A stretch of 64,000 nt of DNA from JBJMLO01 sp045805265. Lineage in GTDB: Bacteria > Actinomycetota > UBA4738 > JACQTL01. A program made the translations under genes and the position numbers. Numbering within the stretch: position 1 is the first letter of the stretch; every line of letters begins with the position of its first letter. Shown piece by piece: positions 51,565 to 61,306 of the stretch. The notes under the pieces are model-generated. The model had not been told where the DNA came from, searched no databases, and saw nothing but the letters and a program-made list of their open reading frames with translations. The DNA lies in assembly GCA_045805265.1 (NCBI GenBank), contig JBJMLO010000013.1, positions 496,001 through 560,000 of the forward strand. Reading direction: 5' to 3'.

Positions 51565-52745
51565 TTACGGCGGCGCGCGGTCCTCGATGATCGTCCCGTC
51601 CGGCCGTCGGAACACCGGTCCGGTCTCGCTCATCTCCGCCCGGAAGGGCCCATGGGTCAGCGTGTGGTGCCGGCGGCACAGCAAGACCAGGTTGGCGAGT
51701 TCCGTCGCCCCGCCATCCGCCCAGTGCACGACATGGTGGGCGTCACACCACGACCGCGGACGGTCACACCCGGGGAACCGGCAGCCTCGGTCCCGCACCG
51801 CCAGAGCCCGGCGAAGCGCGGCCGAGATCACCGGGGTCTTCCTGCCGACGTCGAGCGGCTCGGACGATCCCTTCATGATGACGCGGGTGATCGAGGCGTC
51901 GCAGGCCAGGCGCCTCGCCGTCTCCGGGGGAAACCCTCCCCGCGTCGTCCAGCTCGCAGCGTCGGCCGACTCTCCGTTCCAGCGACTCCAGATCCAACGT
52001 CACCGTGACGTGAGGACGTTCGCCGGCGACCGTCGGACGATCGGAGTGGTCCAGCCAGTGGCGGCACACCTCTCCAATGGCGTCGGCCCGACGCTGAGCC
52101 GGACTCCTCGGGTCTTCCTGCCCCGAATGGGCCCATGCATCGGTCACGGAACCGATCGCCGTGATCAGCGTCTGGCCGGTCTCGGGGTCGAGGTTGCCGT
52201 CGACACGGACCATGCCGTCCATCAGCGGCGAGATGTACAGGCCGCGCCGATCGAAGCGCTCCGGTTCGTCCCGAGCCGCGACCTCGGGTCCGACCACCTC
52301 CTTCCAGTGCTCAACGGCGCGACGGAGGCCCGGAGCCGGCAGGCTGCGCGCCGCTTCGAGCAGCGCCTCCTCCACCCTGGAGAATTCCTCCGCGTTGGCC
52401 TCCCTGGCTGCCACCAGCGTCGCTGCGGCCGCACCGGACAGCTCGCCATCCGAGAGCGCCGCCCGGGTGGCGGGCATCGCCTCCAGCCCTCGCGCCAGCC
52501 GGACCTCCTTCGCCGCCGCGGACCAGCCGGCGCGGAACCGCGAGTCCAGCCACGCGGCCATCGACAGGTGACCGTCGCGCTCGAAGGCGCGCCGGCGCTC
52601 GAGTTCCGCGATCCGGCGGGCGCATTCCACCTCGAGTCCCCCCATGACGGCCTTCATCTCGACGACTTCGTCCTCGATCTCGACATCGGAGCAGCGCCTT
52701 CTCCGTGTTCCGGTATTCCTCGAGGGCCGACCGCATCGTGCTCAT
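51565..52745 (-). pseudogene. DUF222-HNH endonuclease gene broken by two frameshifts
   Basis: Three pieces in different frames make one normal protein of about 390 residues. The first (MSTMRSALEEYRNTEKALL, from ATG 52745) shifts near 52688-52689 to the DUF222 domain (ECARRIAELERRRAFERDG, AAWLDSRFRAGWSAAAKEVR). This shifts again at the G5 run 51926-51930 into the HNH part (ETARRLACDASITRV, then CRFPGCDRPRSWCDAHH and NLVLLCRRHHTLTH). Removing one base at each point restores a continuous frame. HNH residues are intact, so either the gene decayed recently or the sequence has indel errors. The family (13E12-repeat-like) is common and multicopy in actinobacteria. Confidence 0.8.
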
Positions 52746-52897
52746 GACCTTGACATTGTCGAACACCTGTTCGCCTAACCGCAATGGCTCGATCGAGTCA
52801 TCTTCTGATCGGCCGCCACCTGTCCCGAGCATCCCCCGATCGGGGGGCGCTGTCGTGGGGCCGGGTACGCTGAACCGCACGCACGAGCGGAGGGACC

Positions 52898-53992
52898 ATG
52901 TTCGGCAAGACCATCAAGATCGGGTCCATCGGCGGCATCCCCATCGCCGTTGACGGCTCGTGGTTCCTGCTCGCAGCCTTCATCGTGTGGTCGCAGTACG
53001 ACGGCCTGGCCCGCGCGCTCGGCGGCGGAACCGCTTTCGGGATCGGCGTGCTCACCGCGGCACTGTTCCTGGGCTCGATCCTGGGCCACGAGCTGGCCCA
53101 CGCGGGCATGGCCCGCCTCCGAAAACTGCCCGTCACCGGCATCCGGCTGTTCATGTTCGGGGGTGCCACCGGCATCCAGATGGAGGACAAGCCGGGCGAC
53201 GAGTTCCTGACGACAGTCGTCGGCCCCCTGACGAGCGTCGCGATCGGGTTCGCGCTGCTGGGCGCGTCCACGGTCGGCGGCCTCTCCGCGGCGCTGCACG
53301 ACACCCTGCGGACGGTCGGCAGGCTGAACGTCTTCCTGGGGATCGCGAACCTGGTCCCCGGGTTCCCGCTGGACGGCGGACGCATCCTGCACGCCGCGAT
53401 CTGGCGGTTCACCGGGGACGAGCGCAAGGCGACCTCGATCGCCGCGCGGAGCGGGATGGCCGTATGGGCGGTTGCCATCGTCGTCGGCATCTACCTCGTG
53501 GGGCGCAACGAGCTGCAGGCGGGGATCTGGCTGGTCCTCATCGGAACCATGATGTTCCGGGGCGCCAAGGCCACCCTGGACCGCGACCGGATCTTCAAGG
53601 TGCTGGCACGGGGAACGGTCGCGGAGGCGATGGGGCCGCCGCCCGAGAGCATCCCTCAGGACATCACGCTGTCCGAGGCGCTCGACCGGTACCTGCGTGG
53701 CCACGAGCACGAGACGTTTCCCGTGGAGAACGAGCGGGGGGACATCGTCGGCGTGCTGACGTTCGACCTCGCCGCCCAGGTGGGGCGGGAGAACCCGCTG
53801 CGGCCCGTCCGCGACGCGATGCAGCCGGCCGCCGGGATCGTCGAGGTCGGCCTGGACGACCCCCTCGACCGGGTCGTCACCCGGCTGAGCACCGCGCGGC
53901 TCCCGGCCGTTGTGGTGCAGGACGGCCACATCGTCGGCCAGATCGCCATTCCCGACGTCGACCGGTGGCTCCGGGGCCGCAGGGTCCGGTGA
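52898..53992 (+). CDS. Site-2-type membrane metalloprotease (M50) with CBS domains
   Basis: A 364-residue intramembrane protease. The zinc motif is HELAH (His64, Glu65, His68) in the second membrane segment, and the third ligand lies in NLVPGFPLDGGRIL. About six membrane segments are followed from residue 235 by two CBS domains (VAEAMGPPPESIPQDITLSE and DAMQPAAGIVEVGLDDPLDR regions) likely to bind a nucleotide. This is the Rip3-like layout of mycobacteria. GGAGGGACC precedes ATG 52898. Its stop overlaps the methyltransferase start. Confidence 0.93.
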   Translation: MFGKTIKIGSIGGIPIAVDGSWFLLAAFIVWSQYDGLARALGGGTAFGIGVLTAALFLGSILGHELAHAGMARLRKLPVTGIRLFMFGGATGIQMEDKPGDEFLTTVVGPLTSVAIGFALLGASTVGGLSAALHDTLRTVGRLNVFLGIANLVPGFPLDGGRILHAAIWRFTGDERKATSIAARSGMAVWAVAIVVGIYLVGRNELQAGIWLVLIGTMMFRGAKATLDRDRIFKVLARGTVAEAMGPPPESIPQDITLSEALDRYLRGHEHETFPVENERGDIVGVLTFDLAAQVGRENPLRPVRDAMQPAAGIVEVGLDDPLDRVVTRLSTARLPAVVVQDGHIVGQIAIPDVDRWLRGRRVR

Positions 53993-54756
53993 GCGATCCG
54001 CCGCACGTCGCGGAAAACCGCCGGCGGTGGAACGCCACCGCGGACGAATATCAGGACCATCACGCCGCCCAGATCACCGAGCAGATGCGCACCGGCGACC
54101 TGGCCTGGGGCGTGTGGGGGATCCCGGAATCCCAGCTGCAGGTCCTGGGCGAGGTCGCGGGGAAGGACGTCCTGGAGCTCGGGTGCGGCGGCGCCCAGTG
54201 GTCGATCGCGCTGGCCCGCCTGGGAGCGCGGGCGGTCGGCCTCGACCTGTCCGACTCCCAGCTCCGGCACGCCCGGCGGCTCACCGCCGAGACGGGGCTC
54301 GACGTCCGGTTGGTCCAGGCCAGCGCGGAGCAGGTCCCGTTCGCCGATGGGAGCTTCGACGTCGTGTTCGCCGACCACGGCGCGTTCTCGTTCGCCGATC
54401 CGTACCGCACGGTCCCCGAATCCGCCCGCGTGCTGCGAGCTGGCGGCCTCCTGGCGTTCAACCGGTCGAGCCCGATCGTCGACATCGCCTGGGCGATGGA
54501 TGACGGCCACGCGGGTGACCGACTCGTCCACGACTACTTCGGCCTGCATCGCCTGGACACCCCGGAGGGCATGGCCGAGTTCAACCTGCCCTACGGCGAA
54601 TGGATCCGCCTGTTCACCGACAACGGGCTCCTCGTGGAGTCGTTGATCGAGCCCCGCCCCGGCCCCGACGCCACGAGCACCTACCGCGACGAGGTCGACC
54701 GGGCCTGGTCGAGGAGATGGCCGGCCGAGTCGCTGTGGCGCTGCCGGAAGCGCTGA
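53989..54756 (+). CDS. SAM-dependent class I methyltransferase
   Basis: A 255-residue methyltransferase (Methyltransf_11 type). SAM-binding motif I is VLELGCGGAQWSIALARLGA, the acidic residue after strand 2 is in VGLDLSD, and motif IV reads FDVVFADHGAFSF. The substrate is unknown. GTG 53989 overlaps the protease stop as GTGA, so the pair is translationally coupled. Confidence 0.92.
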   Translation: MSDPPHVAENRRRWNATADEYQDHHAAQITEQMRTGDLAWGVWGIPESQLQVLGEVAGKDVLELGCGGAQWSIALARLGARAVGLDLSDSQLRHARRLTAETGLDVRLVQASAEQVPFADGSFDVVFADHGAFSFADPYRTVPESARVLRAGGLLAFNRSSPIVDIAWAMDDGHAGDRLVHDYFGLHRLDTPEGMAEFNLPYGEWIRLFTDNGLLVESLIEPRPGPDATSTYRDEVDRAWSRRWPAESLWRCRKR

Positions 54757-54811
54757 CCCCGCATCCACCTCGCGGCTGACCTGTGACGTTCGCCGTGTCG
54801 GACTGCCGAGC

Positions 54812-54817
54812 TAGCAT
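54812..54817 (+). promoter_or_regulatory. -10 box for a leaderless adnA transcript
   Basis: TAGCAT ends 10 bases before the ATG at 54828; no ribosome site lies between. Confidence 0.4.
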
Positions 54818-54827
54818 CGGCGTCGAC

Positions 54828-57707
54828 ATGGAGTTCGTGCCCGATCCCGCGCAGGCCCGCGTCCTGGACCATGCCGCCGGTCCCCTGCTGGTGACCGGCG
54901 TCCCCGGCACCGGCAAGACCGCCGTGCTCCGCGAGCGCTTCGCCCGGCTCGTAGAAGGCGGCGCCGACCCCGAGCGGGTCGCGCTGGTGGTGGGCTCCGG
55001 CCGTGCCGGGGCCGAGGCGAAGACGTTCCTGCTCCGGCGGCTGCGGATGTCGCTGCCCGGGCTGCGAGTCATGACGATCCACGGGCTCGCGTACCACGTC
55101 GTGGCCAGGCGGTTCGAGGCCCTCGGCTACGCGGCGCCGCCCGACATCCTGCCGAACGCCGCCCAGTTCTCCCGGGTCCGCGACCTCCTGGCCGGGGAGG
55201 ACCCCTCCGGCTGGCCGGCGTACGGCTCGATGCTCCGGCTGCGGGGGTTCGCGGACCAGGTCCGGCAGTTCGTTCTCCGGGCCCAGGAGGCGCTGCTCAA
55301 GCCGGAGGAGATCCGCAAGCGGGCGGAGGCCGCCGGGGCGCCGGGATGGAACGAGCTGGCCGACTTCCTCCAGCGGTACCAGCAGGGGCTGGACGACGAG
55401 GGGCTGGTGGACTTCGCCGGCCTGGTCGAGCAGGCCGCCGCGGCCGCGCCGGGCGGCGACCCGCCGTTCGACCACCTCGTCGTCGACGACTACCAGGACA
55501 CGACGTTCGCGGCCGAGGCGCTGGTGGCGGGGCTCCGGCCGGACAGCCTGGTCGTCGCCGGCGATCCGAACGCCCACGTGTTCTCGTTCCAGGGCACGAC
55601 CGACGAGCCGATCCGGAACTTCACCGGCCGCCTGGCGGGCGCCGGTCACGTGGAGCTCACGACGAACCACCGTTCCGCGGGGCCCGGGGTGGAGGCGCTC
55701 ACCGCGGCGCACGAGTCGGAGGAATTGGCGGCTGCCGTCCGGGCCCTGCGGCGCCTGCATGTCGACGAGGGCGTGCCCTGGGGGAGCATGGCGGTCGTCG
55801 TCCGGCGCCTGGGCACCCAGGCCGGCGGGCTGCTCCGCGCCCTCGACGACGCGGGCATCCCCCGGTGGACGCCTCAGCGGGGGCTCTCGTTGCTGGCGGA
55901 GCCGGCCACGTACCCGGTGGTGCTCGCGTTGCGGTGGCTGGCCCGGCCGGAGGATCGAGCGAGCCTGGTCGAACCGCTGCTCGCGTCCGACCTCGCGCGG
56001 CTGCCGCCGGCCGCGGCGCGCGGGATGGCCCGCACGGCGCAGCGAGCGGGGGAGCCGCCGGAACGGGCGCTCGAGCACACCGACGGACTGACGGACGACG
56101 CCGCGCAGGCGGTCCGGGCGCTCCGCGAGGCGCTGGCCGATGCCGGCCGGGTGGCGGACCGCTCGGTGCTCGACGCGTTCTCGATCCTGTGGCGCCGGCT
56201 GCCGTCCTCCCGCCGCCTGGTGGAGGCCGCGGGACGGACCCCCGGCGCCCGGCGCGACCTCGACGCCGTGGTCGCGTTCTCCCGGGCCGTGTCGGGGGCG
56301 GGCGAGGCGTCCGGCACCTCGGTGGCCGCGTTCCTCGAGTCGCTGGAGGCAGGCTCGGACGGGCCCGGCTACGACGCGCCGCCGGGGCCGGCCCCGGACG
56401 CCGTCCACGTGCTGACCGCGCACGGCGCGGTGGGGACCGAGTTCGACGCCGTCGTGGTGGTCGGCGCCGTCGAGGGGAACTTCCCCAGCCTGTCGCGCCC
56501 CGAGCCCATGTTCGACCTCGCCGGACTCGACCGGCGCATCTCCCAGTCGGACCGGAACCGGCTGCGTCTCGCCGACGAGCGGCGCCTGTTCCGCATGGTG
56601 CTGGCCCGGGCCCGCAGGGCCGTCGTGGTCACGGCCACGGACCGGAACGAGGACGAGGGCCTCACGGCCCGCTCGCGGTTCGTCGAGGAGGCCGGCGGCT
56701 CGTGGGGCCGGACTGATGGCGTCGCCGGCGCGCCGTTGTCGACGGCCGAGGCGGCGGCGGCCTGGCGCAGGACGCTCGCCGCCGCCGACGCCGCGCCGGC
56801 GTCGCGGCTGGCCGCGCTCGACGGGCTCGCCGCGCTGGGCGCCGACCCCTCGCGGTGGTGGTTCCAGCGGGACTGGACCGACACCGGCCGCCCGCTGCAC
56901 GAGACCGTGCGGGTCTCGTTCTCCCGGCTCGACAAGCTGGAGAACTGCGAGCTGCAGTACGTCCTGAACGAGGAGCTCGGGCTGGGGAGCCCAGGCGGCT
57001 ATCACGCGTGGGTCGGCCACCTGGTGCACGCGCTGGTCGAGGAGTACGAGAACGGGAAGGTCCCGCAGACGCTGCAGGGGCTGTGCGACGCAGCGGAGGC
57101 CCGGTGGCGCCAGGACGAGTTCCCGTCGTTCGCGGTGTCCGAGGCGTTCCGCCGGCTGGTGACCGACGTGATGCTGCCGAACTGGTTCGCCGAGTACGGC
57201 GCCTCGCCGTCGCTCGGGCAGGAGGTCCGGTTCGAGTTCGAGTTCGACGGCGCGACCGTCACGGGCTACATCGACCGTGTCGAGGCGATCACCGCGGGCG
57301 GCAACCGGATCGTCGACTACAAGACGGGGAAGCCGGAGCGGGCGAAGAAGCCCGAGGAGAACCTCCAGCTCGGCATCTACACGATCGCGGTGGAGGAAGC
57401 CGAGGCGCTCGAGGTGTTCCGGCCGATCCGGGCCGTCGAGCTGGCCTTCCCCCGGGGCCGCGAGAAGGGACCCGCCGGGCTGGCGAAGCTGGCCTGGATG
57501 CCGTCCGGCCGCGACAAGGACGTGTACCGCGACGAGATGCGGCAGCGGCTGACCGACCTCATCGGACGGATCCGGAAGCTCACCGAGGACGAGAACTACC
57601 GGCCGAGCCCGGAGGCGATCTGCCGGTTCTGCGAGTTCAAGACGCTGTGCTCGCTGTGGCCGGAGGGCGCGCCGGTGTTCCCAGTGGAGAGCGGGGCGGC
57701 GCGATGA
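54828..57707 (+). CDS. adnA: Helicase-nuclease subunit AdnA
   Basis: A 959-residue UvrD-like helicase fused to a C-terminal PD-(D/E)XK nuclease. The helicase has Walker A GVPGTGKTAVL near the N terminus, an altered motif II VVDDYQDTT (D-D instead of D-E) and LTTNHRS (motif IV). The nuclease has GYIDRVEAI and RIVDYKTGKP with the catalytic Asp and Lys, flanked by four cysteines (ENCELQ and CRFCEFKTLC) that hold an iron-sulphur cluster as in AddB. With AdnB it resects DNA double-strand breaks. Its stop overlaps adnB as ATGA. Confidence 0.93.
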   Translation: MEFVPDPAQARVLDHAAGPLLVTGVPGTGKTAVLRERFARLVEGGADPERVALVVGSGRAGAEAKTFLLRRLRMSLPGLRVMTIHGLAYHVVARRFEALGYAAPPDILPNAAQFSRVRDLLAGEDPSGWPAYGSMLRLRGFADQVRQFVLRAQEALLKPEEIRKRAEAAGAPGWNELADFLQRYQQGLDDEGLVDFAGLVEQAAAAAPGGDPPFDHLVVDDYQDTTFAAEALVAGLRPDSLVVAGDPNAHVFSFQGTTDEPIRNFTGRLAGAGHVELTTNHRSAGPGVEALTAAHESEELAAAVRALRRLHVDEGVPWGSMAVVVRRLGTQAGGLLRALDDAGIPRWTPQRGLSLLAEPATYPVVLALRWLARPEDRASLVEPLLASDLARLPPAAARGMARTAQRAGEPPERALEHTDGLTDDAAQAVRALREALADAGRVADRSVLDAFSILWRRLPSSRRLVEAAGRTPGARRDLDAVVAFSRAVSGAGEASGTSVAAFLESLEAGSDGPGYDAPPGPAPDAVHVLTAHGAVGTEFDAVVVVGAVEGNFPSLSRPEPMFDLAGLDRRISQSDRNRLRLADERRLFRMVLARARRAVVVTATDRNEDEGLTARSRFVEEAGGSWGRTDGVAGAPLSTAEAAAAWRRTLAAADAAPASRLAALDGLAALGADPSRWWFQRDWTDTGRPLHETVRVSFSRLDKLENCELQYVLNEELGLGSPGGYHAWVGHLVHALVEEYENGKVPQTLQGLCDAAEARWRQDEFPSFAVSEAFRRLVTDVMLPNWFAEYGASPSLGQEVRFEFEFDGATVTGYIDRVEAITAGGNRIVDYKTGKPERAKKPEENLQLGIYTIAVEEAEALEVFRPIRAVELAFPRGREKGPAGLAKLAWMPSGRDKDVYRDEMRQRLTDLIGRIRKLTEDENYRPSPEAICRFCEFKTLCSLWPEGAPVFPVESGAAR

Positions 57708-60700
57708 CCGCGTTCCCCCCCGAGGTCGTGGCCGCGATGGGCTCGAAGCCCACCGAGGAGCAGTGGCGGGCCATCTCGATGCCGCTCGAGCCGTACGTTG
57801 TCGTCGCCGGGGCCGGGTCCGGCAAGACGTCCGTGATGGCCGCCCGGATCGTCTACCTGGCGCTGGTGGGGCTGGGGCGGCTGCCGGCGGACCACCCGGG
57901 CGTGCTCCCGGGCAACGTCCTGTGCCTCACGTTCACCAACAAGGCCACGGAGAACCTCACGCTGCGCGTCCGCCGGGCGCTGGGCTCCCTCGACCTCCCC
58001 GAGGGCGAGGAACCGGAGATCCTGAACTACCACGGCTTCGCGGCGCAGGTGCTCGACCGGCACGGCCTCCGCGCCGGGATCGAGCCCGGCCAGCGGGTCC
58101 TCACGCCCGCCCAGCGCAGCGAGCTGTGCCGGATGGTCCTGGAGCGGATGTCGTTCCGGAGCGTGAAGGCCGAGTGGCAGCCCACGCTGATCGGCAACAT
58201 CCTCGACCTTGCCGACCAGTGCGCGAACCACCGCGTGGCGCTCGACGAGGTCATCCAGTTCAACACCGCCCAGCTGGACCGGCTGCAGAAGGAGCAGAAC
58301 GAGGAGCCCTATCGCGCGGCCCTCCAGCGCATCGAGCTGGCCGGGGCGGCGAAGGTGTTCGAGTCACTCAAGCGCGAGCGCGGCGTGATCGACTTCGGCG
58401 ACCAGATCACGCTGGCCCTCCAGGTGGTCGAGCGCAACGACGACGTCTGTGCGGAGTACCGCGAGCGGTTCTCGGCCGTGCTGCTCGACGAGTACCAGGA
58501 CACGAACGTGGCCCAGGCCCTGCTGATCGCCGAGGTGTTCGGCGGCGGCTTCCCGGTGACGGCGGTCGGCGACCCGGACCAGAACATCTACGCGTGGCGG
58601 GGGGCGTCGCTGTTCAACCTGCTGAACTTCCCGAACCAGTTCCCCCGGGCGGACGGCGCCCCGGCGCCGAAGCTGCCCCTGTACACGAACTTCCGCTCGG
58701 GCGCGCGGATCCTCTCCGCGGCCGACACGATCATCCGCCCGGTCCCGGAGGACCAGCGGCCGGACCCCGACAAGGAGCTCCGCGCGTGGCCGGCCAACGG
58801 CGACGGCGAGGTCGCGGTCGTGCGGTGCTCCGACGAGTGGGCGGAGGCGGCATGGATCGCCGACCGCATCGTGGAACGGCACGAGGCCGGCGACGCGTGG
58901 TCGTCGGCCGCGGTCCTGTGCCGGGCCAGCCGGCTGTTCCCCGCGCTGCAGGAGGCCTTCGCGGAACGAGCGGTGCCGGCGGAGTTCGTCGGGCTGTCCG
59001 GGTTGCTCCGGCTCCCCGAGGTCGTCGAGGTCCTGGCGTACGCGCGCGCCGTGGCCGACTCGACGGCGAGCGTCGCGCTCGCCCGCGTGCTGCTGGGTCC
59101 GCGGTACCGGGTGGGGTTCAAGGACCTCGCCCGGGTGGCCGCCTGGACCAAGGACCGGAACTACGCGCTTCGCGAACCGGAGGAGGGCGAGGTGGCACCG
59201 TTCCTGTTCGCCGAGGCGCTGGAGCATCTCGACGAGGTGACGAACCTGTCCGCCGAGGGGACCGAGCGGCTGGAGGAGTTTCGCGGCGAGCTTGCCGCGC
59301 TCCGGGGGGAGGCCCGGCGGCCGGTGGGCGAGTTCCTGGCGGAGATCGTGCGGCGGACCGGGCTGCTGGCCGAGCTGGACGCGCATCCCGACGTGGAGAT
59401 GGCCACCGCGCGGCGGCGCAACATCGCCGCGTTCCTCGACGAGGTGCACTCGTTCACGCCCGTCGACGGCGAGCTCACGCTGCGGGCGTTCCTCGACTAC
59501 GTGGAGGTGGTGGAGGACGCCGAGCGCCAGGAATGGTCGCCGGTGCAGCCGAGCGATGCCGATTCGGTGAAGGTCATGACCATCCACCAGGCCAAGGGCC
59601 TCGAGTTCGACACGGTGTTCGTGCCGGGGATGGCCAAGGACGTGTTGCCCAACAACCGGCTGCAGCACAACCCGGCCGAGAAGGGGAAGTCGCTCGACTT
59701 CGAGCTGCGGGGCGACCGGGACGTCCTGCCGACGTTCCAGGGGAACCTCCGCGAGTTCTGGCGGAGCCTCAAGGCCCAGGAGCTCATCGAGGAGCGCCGG
59801 ACCTGCTACGTGGCGCTCACGCGGGCCCGGCGGCGGCTGTTCTGCTCCGGGGCCCACTGGTACGGAGAGGGCGAGCGGGTGAAGAAGCCGAGCGAGTTCT
59901 TCGACCAGCTGGCGGAGTGGGGCGAGTCGGCGGGCCAGGCCACCGTGGATCGGGGGCCCGAGCCTGGCGACGAGCACCCGGAGAAGGGGCACCGGGAGCG
60001 TCTGGTCCGGGACTGGCCGGGGCCGGCGCGGGGGGACGACGCCGACGAGCTGTTCCCGGACGGGCAGCGGCGGGGCGCCGCGGCGGCGGTCGCGGCGGGC
60101 GGCGCCCCCGCCGGGCTGGTCGCGCGGCTGGGTTCCTCCGATCGCGCCGCGTACGCGGCCCAGGCCGAGGACAACCGGCTGCTGGCCACCCACCTGCTGG
60201 AGTCCGAGCGCCCTGCGGCCTCCGCCCCGTGGATGCCGGCGACCATCGCCGTCGGCGGCGTGGTCGACTACGCGCGCTGCCCCAAGCGGTTCTACTGGTC
60301 CTACGTCCGGCCTCTCCCCCGGTTCAGCGGCCCGGCGGCACGGATCGGCACGGAGATCCACAACTGGATCGAGCGCCGGTCGTCGGGCCAGACCTCGCTC
60401 ATCGACCTCGACGAGCCGCCCGACCTGACACCCGAGGAGCTGGCCGGCGAGCCGGGCCGGATGGAGCGGCTCCGGCAGGCCTACCTGGACAGCCGGTTCG
60501 CCGGGCAGGTCCCGCTGTTCGCGGAGCGGCCGTTCCTGCTGCGGGTCGACGACTTCGTGCTGAGCGGGCGGATCGACGCGATCTACGGGGTGCCCGAGGG
60601 CGCCTGGGAGGTCGTGGACTACAAGACCGGCCGGCGACCCGATCCGGGCGACCCGCTGACCAGGCTCCAGCTCGACGTGTACGCGCTGGCGTGCACGACG

Positions 60701-60973
60701 GTGTGGAGCAAGCGGCCCGAGGACCTCCGCCTGGTGTACCTCTACCTTCGCACCGGCGACGAGGACTCCTGGCCGGCCGAGGACCCCGACGCGACGCGGG
60801 CCCGGGTGGCGTCGTCGCTCGCCGGGATGGCGGCGGGAGGCTTCGATCCGGTCCCGGGGGACCACTGCCGGTGGTGCGACTTCCAGTCGTTCTGCCCGCC
60901 CGGCAAGGCGTTCGTCGAGGCCTCTCGAACCGGGTCACCGGGGAACGGCGACTCCCCGGCCTCCGAGTCCTAG
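57704..60973 (+). CDS. adnB: Helicase-nuclease subunit AdnB
   Basis: A 1089-residue UvrD-like helicase with a PD-(D/E)XK nuclease. Motifs: VVVAGAGSGKT (Walker A), VLLDEYQDTNVAQ (motif II, intact DE), GDPDQNIYAWRGA (motif III), TIHQAKGLEFDTVF (motif V) and YVALTRARRRL (motif VI). The nuclease has GRIDAIYGV and EVVDYKTGRR, with iron-sulphur cysteines in YARCPKRFYW and HCRWCDFQSFC. AdnB is the lead motor of the pair. Its stop codon shares the CTAG at 60970-60973 with the stop of the convergent small gene. Confidence 0.95.
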   Translation: MTAFPPEVVAAMGSKPTEEQWRAISMPLEPYVVVAGAGSGKTSVMAARIVYLALVGLGRLPADHPGVLPGNVLCLTFTNKATENLTLRVRRALGSLDLPEGEEPEILNYHGFAAQVLDRHGLRAGIEPGQRVLTPAQRSELCRMVLERMSFRSVKAEWQPTLIGNILDLADQCANHRVALDEVIQFNTAQLDRLQKEQNEEPYRAALQRIELAGAAKVFESLKRERGVIDFGDQITLALQVVERNDDVCAEYRERFSAVLLDEYQDTNVAQALLIAEVFGGGFPVTAVGDPDQNIYAWRGASLFNLLNFPNQFPRADGAPAPKLPLYTNFRSGARILSAADTIIRPVPEDQRPDPDKELRAWPANGDGEVAVVRCSDEWAEAAWIADRIVERHEAGDAWSSAAVLCRASRLFPALQEAFAERAVPAEFVGLSGLLRLPEVVEVLAYARAVADSTASVALARVLLGPRYRVGFKDLARVAAWTKDRNYALREPEEGEVAPFLFAEALEHLDEVTNLSAEGTERLEEFRGELAALRGEARRPVGEFLAEIVRRTGLLAELDAHPDVEMATARRRNIAAFLDEVHSFTPVDGELTLRAFLDYVEVVEDAERQEWSPVQPSDADSVKVMTIHQAKGLEFDTVFVPGMAKDVLPNNRLQHNPAEKGKSLDFELRGDRDVLPTFQGNLREFWRSLKAQELIEERRTCYVALTRARRRLFCSGAHWYGEGERVKKPSEFFDQLAEWGESAGQATVDRGPEPGDEHPEKGHRERLVRDWPGPARGDDADELFPDGQRRGAAAAVAAGGAPAGLVARLGSSDRAAYAAQAEDNRLLATHLLESERPAASAPWMPATIAVGGVVDYARCPKRFYWSYVRPLPRFSGPAARIGTEIHNWIERRSSGQTSLIDLDEPPDLTPEELAGEPGRMERLRQAYLDSRFAGQVPLFAERPFLLRVDDFVLSGRIDAIYGVPEGAWEVVDYKTGRRPDPGDPLTRLQLDVYALACTTVWSKRPEDLRLVYLYLRTGDEDSWPAEDPDATRARVASSLAGMAAGGFDPVPGDHCRWCDFQSFCPPGKAFVEASRTGSPGNGDSPASES

Positions 60974-61260
60974 GACGGCCACTCCGGTTTCTTGGGCTGC
61001 TGCGCGAACAGGTCGTCCAGCGAGTGCTTGGGTTGCTCCTGTCCGGAGAGGAGGTCGTCCAGCCGGGAGCCGCCCGGTTCGGGGTCGTCGGCCGCCTCGA
61101 TCATCTCGTCCAGGGACTTGCCCGCGGAGCCCTTGAGGCGGATGCGCAGGGCGGCCAGCACCGCCGCGTGCCGTTCGGACAGCCCCTGGTTGACCTTGAT
61201 CTCGGTCAGGGCCTCCTCGGCCCTTCGCAGGAGCTTCTCGTCGTCGCTGCTCTCGGCCAT
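60970..61260 (-). CDS. Small acidic helical protein of unknown function
   Basis: A 96-residue hydrophilic protein. The N-terminal half (EKLLRRAEEALTEIKVNQGL, then ERHAAVLAALRIRLKG) looks like two amphipathic helices; the C-terminal half has three similar short motifs, SLDEMI, RLDDLL and SLDDLF, separated by loops. I do not recognise a family. It is convergent with adnB, sharing the four bases CTAG for both stop codons, and divergent from the protoporphyrinogen oxidase gene with 46 bases between starts. Codon use is like its neighbours, supporting a real gene. Confidence 0.65.
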   Translation of the reverse strand: MAESSDDEKLLRRAEEALTEIKVNQGLSERHAAVLAALRIRLKGSAGKSLDEMIEAADDPEPGGSRLDDLLSGQEQPKHSLDDLFAQQPKKPEWPS

Positions 61261-61292
61261 GGGAAAAGTCTCCCACTCGGCGCGGGCGCCCG

Positions 61293-61298
61293 TAGCAT
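61293..61298 (+). promoter_or_regulatory. -10 box for a leaderless protoporphyrinogen oxidase transcript
   Basis: TAGCAT ends 8 bases before the GTG at 61307 and no ribosome site lies between. Confidence 0.5.
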
Positions 61299-61306
61299 CT
61301 CCGGCC

